Assembly: GCA_017569305.1 (NCBI GenBank)
Contig: CP069418.1
Location: forward strand, 744,001 to 808,000
Direction: 5' to 3'
Source of the DNA: Clostridiales bacterium FE2011
GTDB lineage: Bacteria; Bacillota; Clostridia; Christensenellales; Aristaeellaceae
DNA: 64,000 nucleotides
Positions within the stretch are counted from its first letter, which is position 1, and each line of letters starts with the position of its first letter. Both the position numbers and the translations under genes were made by a program. The notes under the pieces are model-generated. The model was not told the origin of the DNA, ran no database searches, and saw nothing but the letters and a program-made list of their open reading frames with translations. Below are positions 25,927 to 33,884 of the stretch, piece by piece.

Positions 25927-25954
25927 GAAGGAGGAGGGGAATCCCTCCTCCTTC
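25927..25954 (-). other. Intergenic stem-loop between sugar-binding protein and permease genes
   Basis: Perfect 12-bp repeat GAAGGAGGAGGG/CCCTCCTCCTTC (25927-25938, 25943-25954) with a 4-nt loop, 30 nt after the binding-protein stop. Likely limits transcription into the permease genes or protects the upstream message. Confidence 0.75.
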
Positions 25955-25983
25955 GAATTAAAAAGGAGTTACTCCGTCAGTAG

Positions 25984-27450
25984 TCAGGGTTTCATGGCTT
26001 CCATATCGTCAATGGCGTCATTCAGCAGCTGCTGAGCGTTATCCTGGATGGATTCGCAGTAGGTGCGCACGTCCATGGGGGTCACGCCCAGGTCGCTCTT
26101 CTCGTAGAAGCTCCAGACGCTCGTCAGGCCGGTGTTGAAGCCTTCAGTCAGCCACAGGTCATTCCAGGTCATGGAGGACACTTCGCGGTGACCGTTCTGG
26201 CCTTCCAGCATCTTCACGAACACCACGCGGGTTTCCGGGAAGTAGCTGTCATCGGTCAGGTACTCGCCTTCAGCCATTTCCTTCAGGTTCGGAAGCTGGC
26301 CGCCCTTCTTGGCCAGGAAGCGCTGCACTTCGGGATCCGCGCTCATGGCGTAGGCGAACTTCGCGGCCAGTTCCGGATACTTGGACTGGGCGCTGATGCA
26401 GAAGCCGACGGAATCCAGACGGCCGACCCACTTGTCCTGGCGTTCTTCGATGGACAGGGAGGCGTATTCGTCGCTGATGGGCCAGGGAGCTACGTCAAAG
26501 TCAAACCAGCTCTTGCCGGGGTTCACAGCTTCATCTTCCTCGATCGCCTGGAAGGCGCCCACGTCCCACGTTCCGCAGGGGAAGAAAGCGCAGCGGCCGG
26601 CCAGGAACTTCAGGTAACCGGAGGTTTCGTCGGTGGAGGAGCCGGAGCCGCCCACTTCAACGATCTTCATGAAGCCTTCATAGCCTTCGATGAACTTATC
26701 CGTGTTGAACAGCACTTCCGTGCAGTCCTCGTTCAGGTAATCTCCGCCGGCGCCCCAGATAAAGGGCTTCAGGCAGAAGTCTTCCCACAGGTGGGTGCCG
26801 TAAACCTGCTTGGAACCGGCGGTCTCGGGCAGGGTTTCGTCTTCAAAGGTGCAGATCTTGCACAGGTTGGCAAACTCGGTGAAGGTATAAACCGGCAGGT
26901 TGCCGTTTTCATCGATTTCAGGATAGAAAGGCAGGATACCGTCTGCAATCGCCTGCTTGATCTCAGCGTCGCGCTTGCGGATGATCGCCTTGTTCACGGT
27001 CATGGAAACAGCGGAGAAGTCCTTTGGGAGGCCGTAGATCTTGCCTTCGCCCAGCTTGTTGGACTCTTCGTCATACTTGTACAGGTTCAGCGCTTCGGGC
27101 CATATATTGCCCAGCGTGCTCACATCCAGGTAATCGTCCAGGGCGGCCACAGCGCCGGTCCAGACGCGCTTGCGAACGTCGCCAACGCCCAGGTAGAAGA
27201 CATCAGGGGCATTGCCCGCGGTCAGGGACGCTTCGAGTTCGGGCCAGTACTGGTCGCCGGAGACCCGGAAGTCCACGATGCAGTTGTTTTCTTCTTCAAA
27301 CTGCTTGATCACTTCTTCATACATGGCCTTCTCGTGTTCCTGGGCAAAGGTGTTCACGACGATGGTGGGTTTGTCTTCCGCAACCGCAAATACGGTCCAC
27401 AGGGTGGACAGCAGGCATACGGTCAGCAGCACAGCCAACAGTTTCTTCAT
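25984..27450 (-). CDS. Carbohydrate ABC transporter substrate-binding protein
   Basis: 488-residue extracellular solute-binding protein (SBP_bac_1) for the CUT1 importer. The signal peptide is MKKLLAVLLTVCLLSTLWTVFAVAED. The only Cys in it (C12) is preceded by Val and sits in the hydrophobic core, so there is no lipobox. Family features are VVNTFAQEHEKAMYEEVIKQF, SLTAGNAPDVFYLG and AGRCAFFPCGTWDVG. First gene of the locus, with AGGAGG before the ATG and a 157-nt leader carrying LacI-type operators. Confidence 0.93.
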   Translation of the reverse strand: MKKLLAVLLTVCLLSTLWTVFAVAEDKPTIVVNTFAQEHEKAMYEEVIKQFEEENNCIVDFRVSGDQYWPELEASLTAGNAPDVFYLGVGDVRKRVWTGAVAALDDYLDVSTLGNIWPEALNLYKYDEESNKLGEGKIYGLPKDFSAVSMTVNKAIIRKRDAEIKQAIADGILPFYPEIDENGNLPVYTFTEFANLCKICTFEDETLPETAGSKQVYGTHLWEDFCLKPFIWGAGGDYLNEDCTEVLFNTDKFIEGYEGFMKIVEVGGSGSSTDETSGYLKFLAGRCAFFPCGTWDVGAFQAIEEDEAVNPGKSWFDFDVAPWPISDEYASLSIEERQDKWVGRLDSVGFCISAQSKYPELAAKFAYAMSADPEVQRFLAKKGGQLPNLKEMAEGEYLTDDSYFPETRVVFVKMLEGQNGHREVSSMTWNDLWLTEGFNTGLTSVWSFYEKSDLGVTPMDVRTYCESIQDNAQQLLNDAIDDMEAMKP

Positions 27451-27507
27451 GGGTTCTTCCTCCTTTTATTTCTGAAGAGCATTTCGCGCTCATCATTCCC
27501 TGAGTTT

Positions 27508-27599
27508 ACATTAACGTTAATGTTGTACGACGTTTTGATACCAACTTGTTCTCTCATGTAGTTTATGGGAAATATTAACGTTAACATTATCGTTAATGT
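27508..27599. promoter_or_regulatory. Three LacI-type operators
   Basis: O1 ACATTAACGTTAATGT at 27508-27523 is a perfect 16-bp CG-centred palindrome. O3 ACATTATCGTTAATGT at 27584-27599 differs at one position. O2 at 27572-27587 has the core TTAACGTTAA. O2 and O3 lie just after the predicted start of transcription; O1 lies 64 bp further into the leader, which would allow looping. The adjacent LacI-family regulator is the obvious ligand. Confidence 0.8.
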
Positions 27600-27613
27600 T
27601 GTTCGGTGATGAC

Positions 27614-27643
27614 AATATAACACTGGTTTTATTCCTCTGTCAA
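27614..27643 (-). promoter_or_regulatory. Promoter of the arabinan-utilisation operon
   Basis: Minus-strand TTGACA (27638-27643), 18-nt spacer, TATATT (27614-27619). Transcription should start near 27607, directly upstream of the two clustered operators. Confidence 0.8.
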
Positions 27644-27654
27644 GCCCTAAATTT

Positions 27655-27683
27655 TTGATTTTTTAAAAAATGTATGGTAGGAT
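27655..27683 (+). promoter_or_regulatory. Promoter of the LacI-family regulator gene
   Basis: TTGATT (27655-27660), 17-nt spacer, TAGGAT (27678-27683), back to back with the arabinan operon promoter and 36 nt before the chosen ATG. Confidence 0.55.
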
Positions 27684-27718
27684 GTGTTCATCATCTTGGA
27701 AATGGAAGTGCAGCATAC

Positions 27719-28711
27719 ATGGCCAGGGACAACAGCCGGGTAACCCTGCAGGATATCGCGAAAGCTACGGGTTTTACTGTTAATACCGTATCGCGCGCCT
27801 TGAAAAATAAAGAAGATATCAGCCGGGACACCTGCCTGCATATCCAGAACGTCGCCCGGGAAATGGGATACGTCCGTAACTATATTGCCAGTTCCCTCCG
27901 TTCCGGCCGGACAAAAACCATCGCCATGATTGCCGGTTCCATGATGAACCCCTTCTACGCTGTTCTGGGTGACCTGATCCAGCAGGAAGCTGTTCGTCTT
28001 GGATACAGCCTGATGATCCTGGGCTCCCGCGACGACCCGGAAACCGAAAGCCGCATGGTGGAAATGGCCCTGTCCCGCCAGGTGGACGGCGTACTGATCA
28101 CCCCCTGTGCCATTGACTCCCCCGCACTGGAGCTGCTTCGTTCCTCCGGGATTCCCTTTGTCCTGCTCAGCCGTTACCTGACGGGCGCACAGGATGACTG
28201 CGTCATCTGTGACGATGCCCAGGGCGGCCGTCTGGCTGCAAGCCATCTGATTGAACGCGGTCACAAAAACCTGGCCATGATTTCCTTCCGTCACGTGATT
28301 TTCTCTTCCCAGAAGCGTTTTGAAGGCTTCCAGCAGGCCTGTCTGGATGCCGGCATTCCGGAAGGAAACATTCACTACGCCGAGCCTGAAAACGAGCAGG
28401 AAATCCTGAAACAGCTTCAGTCCTGGCAGGAGGAAGGCGTCACCGGTCTCTTCTCCTTCTGCGATGTGGAAGCCTGGAGTATCATAACCATGATGGAAAA
28501 TGCGGGAATGAACCGCAGTTTCGGCCTTGTGGGCTTTGACAACATCATGCGGTATATCAACTTCCCCAAGCCCATCTGTACGATTGATCCCAACCTGCGG
28601 GAAGAGGCGGTTACCGCCATCGATCTGCTCCGGAAAAGGATCCATGATCCTTCCCTTCCGCCCCAGCAGGTTGTCCTTCCCGTCTCCCTGATCTGCCGCG
28701 GCAGCTGCTGA
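27719..28711 (+). CDS. LacI-family transcriptional regulator of the arabinan locus
   Basis: 330 residues. The N-terminal helix-turn-helix is VTLQDIAKATGFTVNTVSRALKNKEDIS, the hinge runs near residue 50-60, and the sugar-binding domain has TKTIAMIAGSMMNPFYAVLG and GLVGFDNIMRYINFP. The start is placed at the ATG giving MARDNSRVTL, the usual distance before the HTH, with GGAAG 10 nt upstream. An ATG at 27674 would lie inside the promoter. Divergent from the importer/GH43 operon and very likely its repressor, responding to an arabino-oligosaccharide or arabinose. Confidence 0.93.
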   Translation: MARDNSRVTLQDIAKATGFTVNTVSRALKNKEDISRDTCLHIQNVAREMGYVRNYIASSLRSGRTKTIAMIAGSMMNPFYAVLGDLIQQEAVRLGYSLMILGSRDDPETESRMVEMALSRQVDGVLITPCAIDSPALELLRSSGIPFVLLSRYLTGAQDDCVICDDAQGGRLAASHLIERGHKNLAMISFRHVIFSSQKRFEGFQQACLDAGIPEGNIHYAEPENEQEILKQLQSWQEEGVTGLFSFCDVEAWSIITMMENAGMNRSFGLVGFDNIMRYINFPKPICTIDPNLREEAVTAIDLLRKRIHDPSLPPQQVVLPVSLICRGSC

Positions 28712-28733
28712 AACTGATACACCTGTATATCAA

Positions 28734-28761
28734 AAAACCGTCCGAAATATCGGACGGTTTT
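28734..28761. terminator. Bidirectional terminator between the LacI regulator and trpZ
   Basis: Perfect 12-bp stem AAAACCGTCCGA/TCGGACGGTTTT with a 4-nt loop, A-run before and T-run after. It serves both convergent genes. Confidence 0.9.
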
Positions 28762-28782
28762 ATCATTCATCAATTATTCAGA

Positions 28783-29577
28783 TCATTCTGCAACGCCCAG
28801 CAGCATCCTGTCGTTGTCCAGCGCCCGGCCGCTCAGCTGGCGGAACTTGTCCGTCAGGTCATTGATCGTCAGGCTGGCCCGTTCTTCGCCGGTCACGTCG
28901 TAGATCACCCGCCCCCGGTCCATCATCAGGGTACGGTTCCCCAGGTCCAGGGCGGACTGCATGTTATGCGTGATCATCAGGCAGGTGATGTGATTCTCTT
29001 CCACAATGCTCCGGGTCAGTGCCAGCACTTTTTCCGCCGTGCCGGGATCCAGGGCCGCCGTATGTTCATCCAGCAGCAGCACCTTCGGTACGTGATAGGT
29101 TGCCATGAGCAGTGTCAGCGCCTGGCGCTGTCCGCCGGAAAGCAGGCCCACCGGCTGGCGCATCCGGTCTTCAAGGCCCATATCCAGCAGGCTCAGGCGA
29201 TCCCGGAAAGCCTTCTTGTCTGCCGCGGAAACCCTGGACAGCCAGCCGCCGTTGCCGGCTGCCAGCGCCAGGTTTTCCTCAATGCTCATATCCGGAGCAC
29301 TGCCCCGCATGGGATCCTGGAACAGGCGGCCGATCTGTCTCGCCCGCTGATGTTCCGGCACCATGGTCACGTTCTTTCCGCCCAGGTAGATCGATCCGGA
29401 ATCCAGTACAAAGCTGCCGCAGATGGCATTGAACAGCGTGGATTTCCCGGCGCCGTTCGCACCGATAATGCTGACGAAATCGCCGTCTTCAATCTTCAGG
29501 GATATGTCAATCAATGCCTTCTTTTCATCCGGCGTCCCGGCATGGAAGGTTTTACAAACGTTCTTCAGTTCCAGCAT
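28783..29577 (-). CDS. trpZ: Tryptophan-type ABC transporter ATP-binding protein
   Basis: 264 residues. Walker A GANGAGKST, signature LSGGQRQA, Walker B VLLLDEHTAALDP, where His replaces the usual Pro of DEP, as is normal in this COG1101 family. The start at ATG 29577 has GGGAGG 8 nt upstream and overlaps the permease stop (ATGA). Last gene of the binding protein-permease-ATPase operon under the Trp T-box. The symbol follows the trpXYZ transporter family; specificity rests on the T-box specifier, not on the protein. Confidence 0.88.
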   Translation of the reverse strand: MLELKNVCKTFHAGTPDEKKALIDISLKIEDGDFVSIIGANGAGKSTLFNAICGSFVLDSGSIYLGGKNVTMVPEHQRARQIGRLFQDPMRGSAPDMSIEENLALAAGNGGWLSRVSAADKKAFRDRLSLLDMGLEDRMRQPVGLLSGGQRQALTLLMATYHVPKVLLLDEHTAALDPGTAEKVLALTRSIVEENHITCLMITHNMQSALDLGNRTLMMDRGRVIYDVTGEERASLTINDLTDKFRQLSGRALDNDRMLLGVAE

Positions 29578-30512
29578 CAGGCATTCCTCCCTTCCCGGGA
29601 AGCCTTCCACCGGCGGATCATCAGCGGAAGCTGTTTCCGCAGATAGGGGCCGGAGATGGCCAGTACCACGATGATGGAAGATACCGCCTTGAGCATAAAG
29701 GCCGGCATATTGAACCGCAGGGCCAGGGCGTATACGATCCGGAAGATCACCGCGCCCAGCACTGCACCCACAGCCCTCAGCGGAATCGGCTTATGCTTTG
29801 CGACAAACACACCGCCGATCAGCAGGCTGGCCAGGGCAACCGTCACCATGCCGGAGCCCATGTTGATATCAAAGCTCTTGGCCTGCTGTGCCATCAGGCA
29901 GCCGCTCAGTCCTGTGAACGCGTTGGAAACACAAAGACCCACAGTGGTCGTGAAAGTGGGATTGATTGAGGAAGATCTAACCATGTCTGCATTGCTTCCT
30001 GTTGCCCGGATCGCCAGGCCCAGCTTGGTCTTCAGGAAGAAGCACAGGAAGCACACCACCAGTGCCACAATAACCAGCATCACAATCAGCGTGCTCTGTC
30101 CTGCCAGCGGGGTCCCCTTCAGCAGGTTCTTCGCCATGGAGAAAATCGTGGTGGTTTTATTCATGGCCAGGGTCGCTTTGTTGCCGGTCAGCGCCATGTT
30201 CACGGAATACAGGGCTGTATTCACCACAATGCCTGCCAGCAGGCTCTGCACACCCATCCTGGTCTGCAGGGTCGCCGTCACAAAGCCGGAAATCATACCC
30301 GCCAGCATAGCTGCCGGAAGCGAAAGCCAGGGATAACCGGCTATCGCCACCAGCGCGCCCACAGCTGCGCCCAGCGTATAGCATCCATCCGTGGACAGGT
30401 CGCACACGTTCAGCATGGAATAGCTCAGGAACAGGCTCAGTACCGTCAGGGAGTTGATCAGGCCCAGTTCCATGGCCGTCTGGCCTAAAGCAAGAATCTT
30501 GTCTATTGTCAT
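29577..30512 (-). CDS. trpY: Tryptophan-type ABC transporter permease
   Basis: 311-residue membrane protein of the branched-chain amino-acid permease superfamily (BPD_transp_2, COG4120), with about eight to nine hydrophobic segments. FLSYSMLNVCDLSTDGCYTLGAAVG near the N-terminus is characteristic. It pairs with the ABC_sub_bind-type binding protein upstream. The start ATG lacks a clear Shine-Dalgarno, and an 11-bp hairpin occupies the gap to the binding-protein gene, so its expression is probably lower. Confidence 0.88.
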   Translation of the reverse strand: MTIDKILALGQTAMELGLINSLTVLSLFLSYSMLNVCDLSTDGCYTLGAAVGALVAIAGYPWLSLPAAMLAGMISGFVTATLQTRMGVQSLLAGIVVNTALYSVNMALTGNKATLAMNKTTTIFSMAKNLLKGTPLAGQSTLIVMLVIVALVVCFLCFFLKTKLGLAIRATGSNADMVRSSSINPTFTTTVGLCVSNAFTGLSGCLMAQQAKSFDINMGSGMVTVALASLLIGGVFVAKHKPIPLRAVGAVLGAVIFRIVYALALRFNMPAFMLKAVSSIIVVLAISGPYLRKQLPLMIRRWKASREGRNA

Positions 30513-30551
30513 AACACACAGCCCGTTATTTCATGATTAGAAAACACCGCA

Positions 30552-30577
30552 GCGGAGGGAAGAACCCTTCCCTCCGC
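30552..30577 (-). other. Intergenic stem-loop between trpX and trpY
   Basis: Perfect 11-bp repeat GCGGAGGGAAG/CTTCCCTCCGC (30552-30562, 30567-30577) with a 4-nt loop, followed on the minus strand after a few bases by TTTTCT. It may act as a partial terminator. Confidence 0.75.
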
Positions 30578-30603
30578 GTTGCTTTGGCAAATCAGGTACG
30601 GAA

Positions 30604-31620
30604 TCACTCAAAGGCTTCCGCCGTGGTGATCTCCTGCACCTTGGTGCAGTAGGGAGCGAAAGCTTCCTTGATCGTTTCAAAGTCGAAGCCAATCGCCGCG
30701 CAGGTTTCGATGTTCACAGTAGCAGTACCGTTGTCGAAAGTCTGCACGGGAGTGGTTGCGGGATCCGCGCCGTCCAGCAGGATCGCGGCAATCATGTCGC
30801 CGGTCACACGGCCCAGGTTGGCATAGTCCACGCCGTAGCCCAGGAAGGCGCCGTTCAGGGCGAAGGAGTCTGCGCCGGTGTAGTGCGGAATCTTCGCTTC
30901 AGCCAGGGTCTCATAAATGGACAGTTCCGCATTCATGATGGTGTTGTCAGTGGGGGTGAAGACAGCGTCCATTTCATCGCTCACAATGGCTTCCGCAGCC
31001 AGCATGACTTCAGAGGCATTGGAACCGGTGTATTCTTTCACTTCAATGCCCTTTTCACCCAGGATTTCCTTCGCGGCAGCGATCGGCGTGGCGGAAGCGT
31101 CTTCAGAGGGATTGTACAGCAGGGCGACCTTCTTCGCGTCAGGATTGGCGGCAAAGATCAGGTTCAGCACTGCGGCAGTATCCAGGTAGTCAGAAGTGCC
31201 GGTCATGTTGGAGCCGGGTTTTTCCAGGCTTTCCACCACTTCTGCCCCGATCGGATCAGATACGGCAGCGAACACCACCGGAATCTTGTTGTCTTCCGTC
31301 ATAGCCTTCATGTTCTGGGCCACGGGGGTCGCGACACCCACCATCAGGTCCACTTCATCCGCGATGAAATCGGCAATGATCTGCTGCATCACGCTGAAAT
31401 CAAGGTTGCAGTTGTCTTCGGCGATTTCAATTGTCACGCCCTTTTCCTGTTCAATCTCGCCCAGCCGTTCACGGATGTTCGCGATGATCTGGTTCAGGCT
31501 CGCGTCATCAACCAGGTTGCAGATGCCGATTTTGAAGCTTGTCTTTTCTTCAGCGGAAACCAGGGAAATCATGGAGAATACCATCATCAGGGAGAGTACC
31601 AGTGCCAGTGCCTTTTTCAT
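30604..31620 (-). CDS. trpX: Tryptophan-type ABC transporter substrate-binding protein
   Basis: 338 residues of the ABC_sub_bind family (PF04392), the type linked to trpXYZ tryptophan importers. The signal peptide is MKKALALVLSLMMVFSMISLVSAEE with no lipobox Cys. Family features are KIGICNLVDDASLNQIIANI, ADFIADEVDLMVGVATP, PVVFAAVSDPIGA and NMTGTSDYLD. The start at ATG 31620 is preceded by AAGGAAGGA. The 5' leader is a T-box riboswitch with a TGG specifier, which assigns tryptophan as the substrate. Confidence 0.9.
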   Translation of the reverse strand: MKKALALVLSLMMVFSMISLVSAEEKTSFKIGICNLVDDASLNQIIANIRERLGEIEQEKGVTIEIAEDNCNLDFSVMQQIIADFIADEVDLMVGVATPVAQNMKAMTEDNKIPVVFAAVSDPIGAEVVESLEKPGSNMTGTSDYLDTAAVLNLIFAANPDAKKVALLYNPSEDASATPIAAAKEILGEKGIEVKEYTGSNASEVMLAAEAIVSDEMDAVFTPTDNTIMNAELSIYETLAEAKIPHYTGADSFALNGAFLGYGVDYANLGRVTGDMIAAILLDGADPATTPVQTFDNGTATVNIETCAAIGFDFETIKEAFAPYCTKVQEITTAEAFE

Positions 31621-31681
31621 TGTTTTGTCCTTCCTTTCATCTGTGGATGTATGAAATTCAGGGGGGATTGAGCCGGAAACA

Positions 31682-31954
31682 AAAAACCTCAGCACACAGG
31701 ATCTCTGTGTACTGAGGCGATTATCTCGCGGTGCCACTCAGTTTGACTCTCCCCGGAGGGAATGCCATCTCATTCATCACGTACCCCTGATACGTGCCGC
31801 CCTGATAACGGGTGCGTCCCCCGTCGTTTCCTACTCATTGCTTTTCGGAACGCCCTCAGGAGCCCATTCACATCCTCCGCACGCGCCGCCGTTCCACTAT
31901 CGGCAGCTCCCTGTACCGTGCCGCGGGGTTGCTACTATTCTCCTTCAATGGTTT
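31682..31954 (-). promoter_or_regulatory. T-box riboswitch, tryptophan specifier
   Basis: Minus-strand leader with the T-box core GAGTGGCACCGCGAGA (about 31727-31742). It is followed by a terminator stem, CCTCAGTACACAG against CTGTGTGCTGAGG, and a run of six T. In Stem I, the specifier region reads GTGAA then TGG then GCTCCTGAG, with TGG at 31864-31866, the tryptophan codon. Uncharged tRNA-Trp should stabilise the antiterminator and switch on the importer. The intervening stems were matched by eye only. Confidence 0.9.
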
Positions 31955-31960
31955 ATGTGA

Positions 31961-31989
31961 AGGTTACTCTTTCTCCGGTCATCTGTCAA
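31961..31989 (-). promoter_or_regulatory. Promoter of the T-box/trpXYZ transcript
   Basis: Minus-strand TTGACA (31984-31989), 17-nt spacer, TAACCT (31961-31966). The -35 is perfect and the -10 is poor. It lies just after the paaK stop codon, so trpXYZ has its own start of transcription. Confidence 0.6.
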
Positions 31990-32029
31990 GAGTGCAGATT
32001 GTTTTTACCCTGTATTATGAATACCGTAC

Positions 32030-33271
32030 TTATTCAGCCCGGTGATCGAACACGCGCTGGGTCTTCTTTTCGGAACGCGGGAGCGTATTCAGGGCAATCA
32101 CGGCCACCTTCGGCGTCACATTCAGCCTGGACTTGAACAGCTGTTTGATCTTCTCCCCTGTCGCTGTGAAGTCTACCCGGCCTTCCGCTTCCACGGTCAC
32201 CATGATGATATCCCGGTTGAAATTGTCGTCATGGGCGATGTCGATCTTATACTCGCTGGAGACGCCGTCCACCATGCCGAGCACTTCCTCTACCTGGCTC
32301 GGGAACATGTTGACGCCGTGCACCTTGAACATGTCATCGCTTCTGCCCTTGATGATATCAAGCCGCGGATAGGTCCGGCCGCAACGGCATTCGCCGGGCA
32401 GGATCCTGGACAGGTCGTGCGTACGGAAACGGATCAGCGGAGCGCCTTCCTTGACCAGGGTCGTGATGACGATCTCGCCCTCTTCTCCCTCCGGAAGCAC
32501 TTTGCCCGTCGCCGGGTCAATGATCTCCGTGTACAGGAAATCATCAAAGATATGCATGCCGGTTTCACCCGGACAGTTGATGCCGATACCGGGGCCGTAA
32601 ATCTCCGTCAGGCCATAGATATCATACAGTTCAATGCCCAGCGCTTCGGCAATATACTTCCGCTTGGCTTCGCTCCAGCGCTCAGAGCCGATAACGCCCT
32701 TCTTCAGCTTGATCTTGTCCTTCAGGCCGCGCTTGTTGATTTCCTCCGCCAGCAGCAGCGCATAGGAAGAAGTGGCGCAGATCACGGTGCTCTCCAGGTC
32801 GATCATCATCTGCAGCTGCTTGTCGGTGTTGCCGGGACCCATCGGGATCGCCATGGCGCCCAGCTTTTCACAGCCGGCCTGGAATCCGATACCGGCCGTC
32901 CACAGGCCGTACCCGGGGGTAATCTGGATCCGGTCCTTGGGGGTAATCCCGGCAATCTCGTAGCACCGGGCAAACATGGTGGCCCAGTCATCCACGTCCT
33001 TCGCGGTATAGGGAATAATCACCGGCTTGCCGGTCGTGCCCGAGGAGGAGTGAATCCGCACAACCTGTTCATCCGGAACAGCCTGGATTCCCAGCGGATA
33101 CGCATTGCGCAGGTCCGCCTTATCGGTAAAGGGGATCTTTTCAAACTCTTCAGCGGTGCTCACGCCGGTGATACCGGCTTTTTTATACACTTCGCTGTAA
33201 TAGTTTCCGCTGGCAAGAATACGCTTGATCTGCTTGTCCACAAGGGCCAGCTGGGTCTCGTTGATTCTCAT
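32030..33271 (-). CDS. paaK: Phenylacetate-CoA ligase family protein
   Basis: 413 residues, ANL-superfamily acyl-CoA ligase. AMP-binding motif HSSSGTTGKP, YDIYGLTEIYGPG, and the C-terminal IKGRSDDMFKVHG. The start is ATG 33271 with AAGGAG 9 nt upstream; the upstream in-frame codon would overlap iorB. It directly follows iorB, an arrangement in which the arylacetyl-CoA made by indolepyruvate oxidoreductase can be converted to or from the free acid. The reaction direction in this organism is inferred. Confidence 0.92.
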   Translation of the reverse strand: MRINETQLALVDKQIKRILASGNYYSEVYKKAGITGVSTAEEFEKIPFTDKADLRNAYPLGIQAVPDEQVVRIHSSSGTTGKPVIIPYTAKDVDDWATMFARCYEIAGITPKDRIQITPGYGLWTAGIGFQAGCEKLGAMAIPMGPGNTDKQLQMMIDLESTVICATSSYALLLAEEINKRGLKDKIKLKKGVIGSERWSEAKRKYIAEALGIELYDIYGLTEIYGPGIGINCPGETGMHIFDDFLYTEIIDPATGKVLPEGEEGEIVITTLVKEGAPLIRFRTHDLSRILPGECRCGRTYPRLDIIKGRSDDMFKVHGVNMFPSQVEEVLGMVDGVSSEYKIDIAHDDNFNRDIIMVTVEAEGRVDFTATGEKIKQLFKSRLNVTPKVAVIALNTLPRSEKKTQRVFDHRAE

Positions 33272-33275
33272 GGGT

Positions 33276-33884
33276 TTATTCTCCTTTCCGTTCACCGGAT
33301 GCCTGTCCGGCAATCTCGACGCCGGCAAGGAAGGCCCTGGTGTTTATCTCCAGATATTTGGGCGGTACCCGCTTCTCCAGCTGCTTCAGCAGGGTTTCCC
33401 GGCTCAGGCCAAGATGGCCGGAACCCGCAGCTACGCCCAGCAGGATAACGTTGAAAAACCGGGTGGATCCGAAGGGTTTGCAGACTTCCTCCGCGTTGAT
33501 CAGGATGCAGTCACATTTCTGCTGCAGGTATTCAATCATTTCCCTGCCGTCATATCCCGTGTCCCGCAGGGATTCCGTGACAGGTTTCGTCGGGGCGGTA
33601 TTCACCACCGCGATCCCGCCCTGCCGGAGATACTTCAGGTTCCGGACTGCTTCCCCGGGTTCAAAAGCCAGGAGCATATCCGCGCTGCCATAGGGAATCA
33701 GGGGGGAACAGGCTTCCCCGCCGATCCGGACGTGGCTCGTAACCGATCCGCCCCGCTGGGCCATTCCGATGGTTTCGGCGGAATGAACGGGACTGCCTTC
33801 TTCCATCGCTGCCGCGGCAATGATTTTGGATGCGAGGACGGTTCCCTGGCCGCCCACACCGCAGATCAGGATATCCTTGTTCAT
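33276..33884 (-). CDS. iorB: Indolepyruvate:ferredoxin oxidoreductase, beta subunit
   Basis: 202 residues, the gamma-type domain of 2-oxoacid oxidoreductases. Begins MNKDILICGVGGQGTVLASKIIA, with AQRGGSVTSHVRIG as the second signature. With IorA it oxidises aryl pyruvates (from Trp, Phe, Tyr) to aryl-acetyl-CoA, reducing ferredoxin. The ATG lies 9 nt after GGAGG and overlaps the iorA stop region (GTGATG), so the subunits are coupled. Confidence 0.95.
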   Translation of the reverse strand: MNKDILICGVGGQGTVLASKIIAAAAMEEGSPVHSAETIGMAQRGGSVTSHVRIGGEACSPLIPYGSADMLLAFEPGEAVRNLKYLRQGGIAVVNTAPTKPVTESLRDTGYDGREMIEYLQQKCDCILINAEEVCKPFGSTRFFNVILLGVAAGSGHLGLSRETLLKQLEKRVPPKYLEINTRAFLAGVEIAGQASGERKGE

